DNA from: Pseudomonadota bacterium
Lineage (GTDB): Bacteria > Pseudomonadota > Alphaproteobacteria > Acetobacterales > Acetobacteraceae
Direction of reading: 5' to 3'
Assembly: GCA_021781835.1 (NCBI GenBank)
Contig: JAJXWD010000001.1
Coordinates: 62,001-126,000, forward strand
DNA: 64,000 nt
The notes beneath the pieces are model-generated. The model was not told the DNA's origin, did no database searches, and saw nothing but the letters and a program-made list of their open reading frames with translations. The position numbers were made by a program, and so were the translations under genes. This document shows positions 62,164 through 64,000 of this stretch, piece by piece. Each line of letters starts with the position of its first letter. Position 1 is the stretch's first letter.

Positions 62164-62589
62164 ATGAAAAATGTTACGCGCAACATTACCGCCGCTTTGG
62201 CCTGCGCCCTGGCGGCGCCAGCGGCTTTTGCCGATTCGCCGGCGGCGCCAACCGGAGGGCCGGGCGGTTTTCCGAGCGCGGGATGGAACGGTTGCGGCCC
62301 CGGCCCGTGGATGATGGCCAATTGGGGTGGCGGCCCGATGATGGGCTATGGCGGATGGGGCGGGTATGGTGGAGGCTGGCTCATGATGATCTTTGCCGCG
62401 GTTATTATCGTTGCGATATTGGTATTTATTTTCCGCGCCTCGGCCTGGACGGCACATGCGCCTTCGCAGCCAGCCCCCTCTCACCGTGCCCACTCGGCCG
62501 GGCTGCACGCCCTGGATGAGCGCTATGCGCGCGGCGAGATCAACCGCGAGGAGTATTTGCAGAAAAAACGCGATATTCTCGAAGGATAA
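62164..62589 (+). CDS. Small SHOCT-domain membrane protein
   Basis: 141-aa protein of unknown function. Signal-like N-terminus (NITAALACALAAPAAFA), then a Gly/Trp/Met-rich periplasmic stretch (WMMANWGGGPMMGYGGWGGY), one membrane helix (LMMIFAAVIIVAILVFIF), and a C-terminal SHOCT motif LDERYARGEINREEYLQKKR. SHOCT segments are short oligomerisation helices common at the end of small envelope proteins. The Met-rich stretch could bind a soft metal (speculative). ATG at 62164; a longer in-frame stretch upstream lies in the regulatory region. Confidence 0.82.
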   Translation: MKNVTRNITAALACALAAPAAFADSPAAPTGGPGGFPSAGWNGCGPGPWMMANWGGGPMMGYGGWGGYGGGWLMMIFAAVIIVAILVFIFRASAWTAHAPSQPAPSHRAHSAGLHALDERYARGEINREEYLQKKRDILEG

Positions 62590-62750
62590 AGCCATAATCT
62601 CCGCCATGTAACCTTGGGGATGAGGGCCGAGCCCATGCATCTGCGAACCTTCCCCGCCAGCGGGCGGGTTATGCTTGCCACGGCCTTGCCGGGCACGATA
62701 AGCAGGCCCAGCTTGGAGCATTCAGCTTTCGGCTGAAACGGGGGGAGCCC

Positions 62751-63944
62751 ATGGGCCGCGAGCGTGAACCTTCACAGGAACCAAACGAATTCAGCGCCGT
62801 GCTGCAGGCTTGCCATGCCCATAAAGGCTCGGCGGTGCTGCTGCGGACCATGCTGGCCGAGGCGACGCGCGCGGGGCGTGTGAGCGAGGCGGTGGCGTTT
62901 CTGGCCGGGCTGGCGCCCGAGGATATTGGCGACCATGCGCTGCGCCAGCATATCGGCACTTTTCTGACCGAGGCCGGCGACGCGGCGGCGGCGATGCGCT
63001 GGAGCGCCGCGCCGCGCGTGGTCAATCTCGATGAGCGGCGCGCCGGACTGGGCGCTCAGCCCGAGGCCGCGCACAGCCGCGAACGGGCGCCAGGGTTCGC
63101 CGATATTGGCGGGCTTGAGGAGGCCAAGCGCCAGATCAGCCGGCGCATCATCGCGCCCCGCCAAAAGCCCGGGCTGTTTGAGCGCTTTGGCCGGCGCGCG
63201 GGCGGCGGGCTGCTGCTGTACGGCCCGCCCGGCTGCGGCAAAACCATGCTCGCCCACGCGGCGGCGGTGGAGGCGAAGGTGGCTTTCATCGAAGTGGCCA
63301 TCGCCGAGGTGCTCGACCGCTGGCTGGGCGAATCCGAGAAGCGGATCACGGCCGCTTTCGCCGAGGCCAAGGCCCGCAGGCCGGCCATTTTGTTTTTTGA
63401 TGAAATCGAGGCCCTCGCCGCCCGGCGCCATTTTGACGGCAGCCACGGCATGTCCTCGGTGGTTTCGGCGTTTCTGAGCGCGTTTGACGGTCTCAACGCC
63501 GCCAATGAGGGCGTGCTGGTGCTGGCCGCGACCAACCTGCCCTGGGCGGTGGACCCCGCTTTTCGCCGGCCCGGGCGGTTTGACCGCACCATTTTCATCC
63601 CGCCGCCCGACCGGGCCGCGCGTTTGGCCATTCTGGTCGGGCTGCTGCGCGGGCGGCCGGTGCTCGAAGGGGTTGATCTGGCCGCCTTCGCCGAGGCGAC
63701 TGTGGGGTTTTCGGGCGCCGATCTCACCAATCTGGTTGAAACCGCGATCGATCTCGCCATTGAGCAAAATCTGTCGGGCACCGAGGCCCCCGCGCTGACG
63801 CGGCGGCATCTGGAGGCCGCGCTCAAGGAGGTGAAGCCAACCACCGGCGAATGGCTGGCGACCGCCCGCAACTATGCCAAATTTGCCCCCGAGCCGGGGT
63901 TATATGGCGACCTGCTGAGCTTTTTGGAACGGCACGGCCGGTGA
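62751..63944 (+). CDS. AAA+ ATPase, Vps4/FtsH-like classic AAA
   Basis: 397-aa ATPase. N-terminal about 110 residues are helical (LLRTMLAEATRAGRVSEAVA), possibly repeat-like, with no named domain. The AAA core has FADIGGLEEAKRQISRRIIA, Walker A GPPGCGKT (158-165), pore loop DRWLGESEKR as in Vps4/p97, Walker B ILFFDE (213-218) and second region of homology ATNLPWAVDPAFRRPGRFDR with arginine fingers. No protease domain follows, so it probably unfolds or remodels a protein partner. Its stop overlaps the next gene's GTG (GTGA). Confidence 0.87.
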   Translation: MGREREPSQEPNEFSAVLQACHAHKGSAVLLRTMLAEATRAGRVSEAVAFLAGLAPEDIGDHALRQHIGTFLTEAGDAAAAMRWSAAPRVVNLDERRAGLGAQPEAAHSRERAPGFADIGGLEEAKRQISRRIIAPRQKPGLFERFGRRAGGGLLLYGPPGCGKTMLAHAAAVEAKVAFIEVAIAEVLDRWLGESEKRITAAFAEAKARRPAILFFDEIEALAARRHFDGSHGMSSVVSAFLSAFDGLNAANEGVLVLAATNLPWAVDPAFRRPGRFDRTIFIPPPDRAARLAILVGLLRGRPVLEGVDLAAFAEATVGFSGADLTNLVETAIDLAIEQNLSGTEAPALTRRHLEAALKEVKPTTGEWLATARNYAKFAPEPGLYGDLLSFLERHGR

Positions 63945-64000
63945 GCGAGCGCACCGCCACCGGCTTGATTTTGCGCGGGCGGGCCGCCAATGAGGCGGGC
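63941..64000 (+). CDS. Start of a gene coupled to the AAA ATPase (cut by window end)
   Basis: Twenty codons from GTG 63941, overlapping the ATPase stop by GTGA, remain open to the window end (SERTATGLILRGRAANEAG after the start). Too short to identify. The coupling suggests a substrate or adaptor of the ATPase, but function cannot be named. Confidence 0.55.
   Translation, partial: MSERTATGLILRGRAANEAG

Overview
The window is about 64 kb of high-GC DNA carrying tightly packed, often translationally coupled genes (ATGA, GTGA and TGATG junctions are frequent). The gene content is a System I cytochrome c maturation set, a complete aerobic phenylacetyl-CoA pathway, oxidative sugar-acid catabolism and an OprB-type porin. 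Together with the dispersed hairpins, it suggests an alphaproteobacterium, probably Acetobacteraceae-like (Acidocella/Acidiphilium type). The taxon is an inference from style and content; no rRNA or other marker is present. I saw no rRNA, tRNA, CRISPR array, transposase or prophage gene.

Layout. (1) 1-13045: phenylacetate (paa) catabolon. paaJ, a FadB-like crotonase/dehydrogenase fusion and paaZ (cut by the left edge) run leftward. They diverge from paaG-paaI-paaK across an operator-promoter region with a near-perfect TetR-type palindrome. paaABCDE runs leftward, preceded by overlapping regulator genes of both the PaaX and the PaaR type. (2) 13170-27431: a sugar-acid regulon. A leftward seven-gene operon holds an ABC importer, a uronate-dehydrogenase-like SDR, an SMP-30 lactonase and a GntR regulator. 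Opposite it lie an OprB porin and an RraA-like protein. Further on are an IlvD-family aldonate dehydratase, a DHDPS-family dehydratase, a ketoglutarate semialdehyde dehydrogenase and an aldose 1-epimerase. Together they can oxidise an aldose or uronate to 2-oxoglutarate without phosphorylation. (3) 27441-37302: cytochrome c biogenesis (ccmAB leftward, ccmCDEFGHI rightward) enclosing three cytochrome genes: an orphan triheme cytochrome, a Cyc2-like fused outer-membrane porin-cytochrome with an FNR/FixK-type box upstream, and a periplasmic class I cytochrome c.

(4) 37425-49190: a DUF6502/DUF5666 pair, an outer-membrane barrel gene, and a seven-gene operon (three glycosyltransferases, an ABC exporter, a second barrel, a histidine phosphatase and UDP-glucose dehydrogenase). 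An 18-bp motif occurs in both promoter regions of this block and suggests co-regulation. This is my best candidate for an undescribed envelope-glycan system, alongside the Cyc2-like electron-transfer operon. (5) 49220-58851: metal homeostasis and efflux. A VIT-family transporter diverges from a P-type cation ATPase, followed by a CusRS-like two-component system, a CusR-box-like site, and an RND fusion protein plus pump. (6) 58815-64000: a rare DedA-PAP2-LssY triple fusion, a cis-prenyltransferase, a SHOCT-domain membrane protein, a Vps4-like AAA ATPase and the first codons of its coupled partner.

Two dispersed repeat families, a REP-like 32-nt palindrome and A/T-looped terminator-like hairpins, recur at distant sites in the window.
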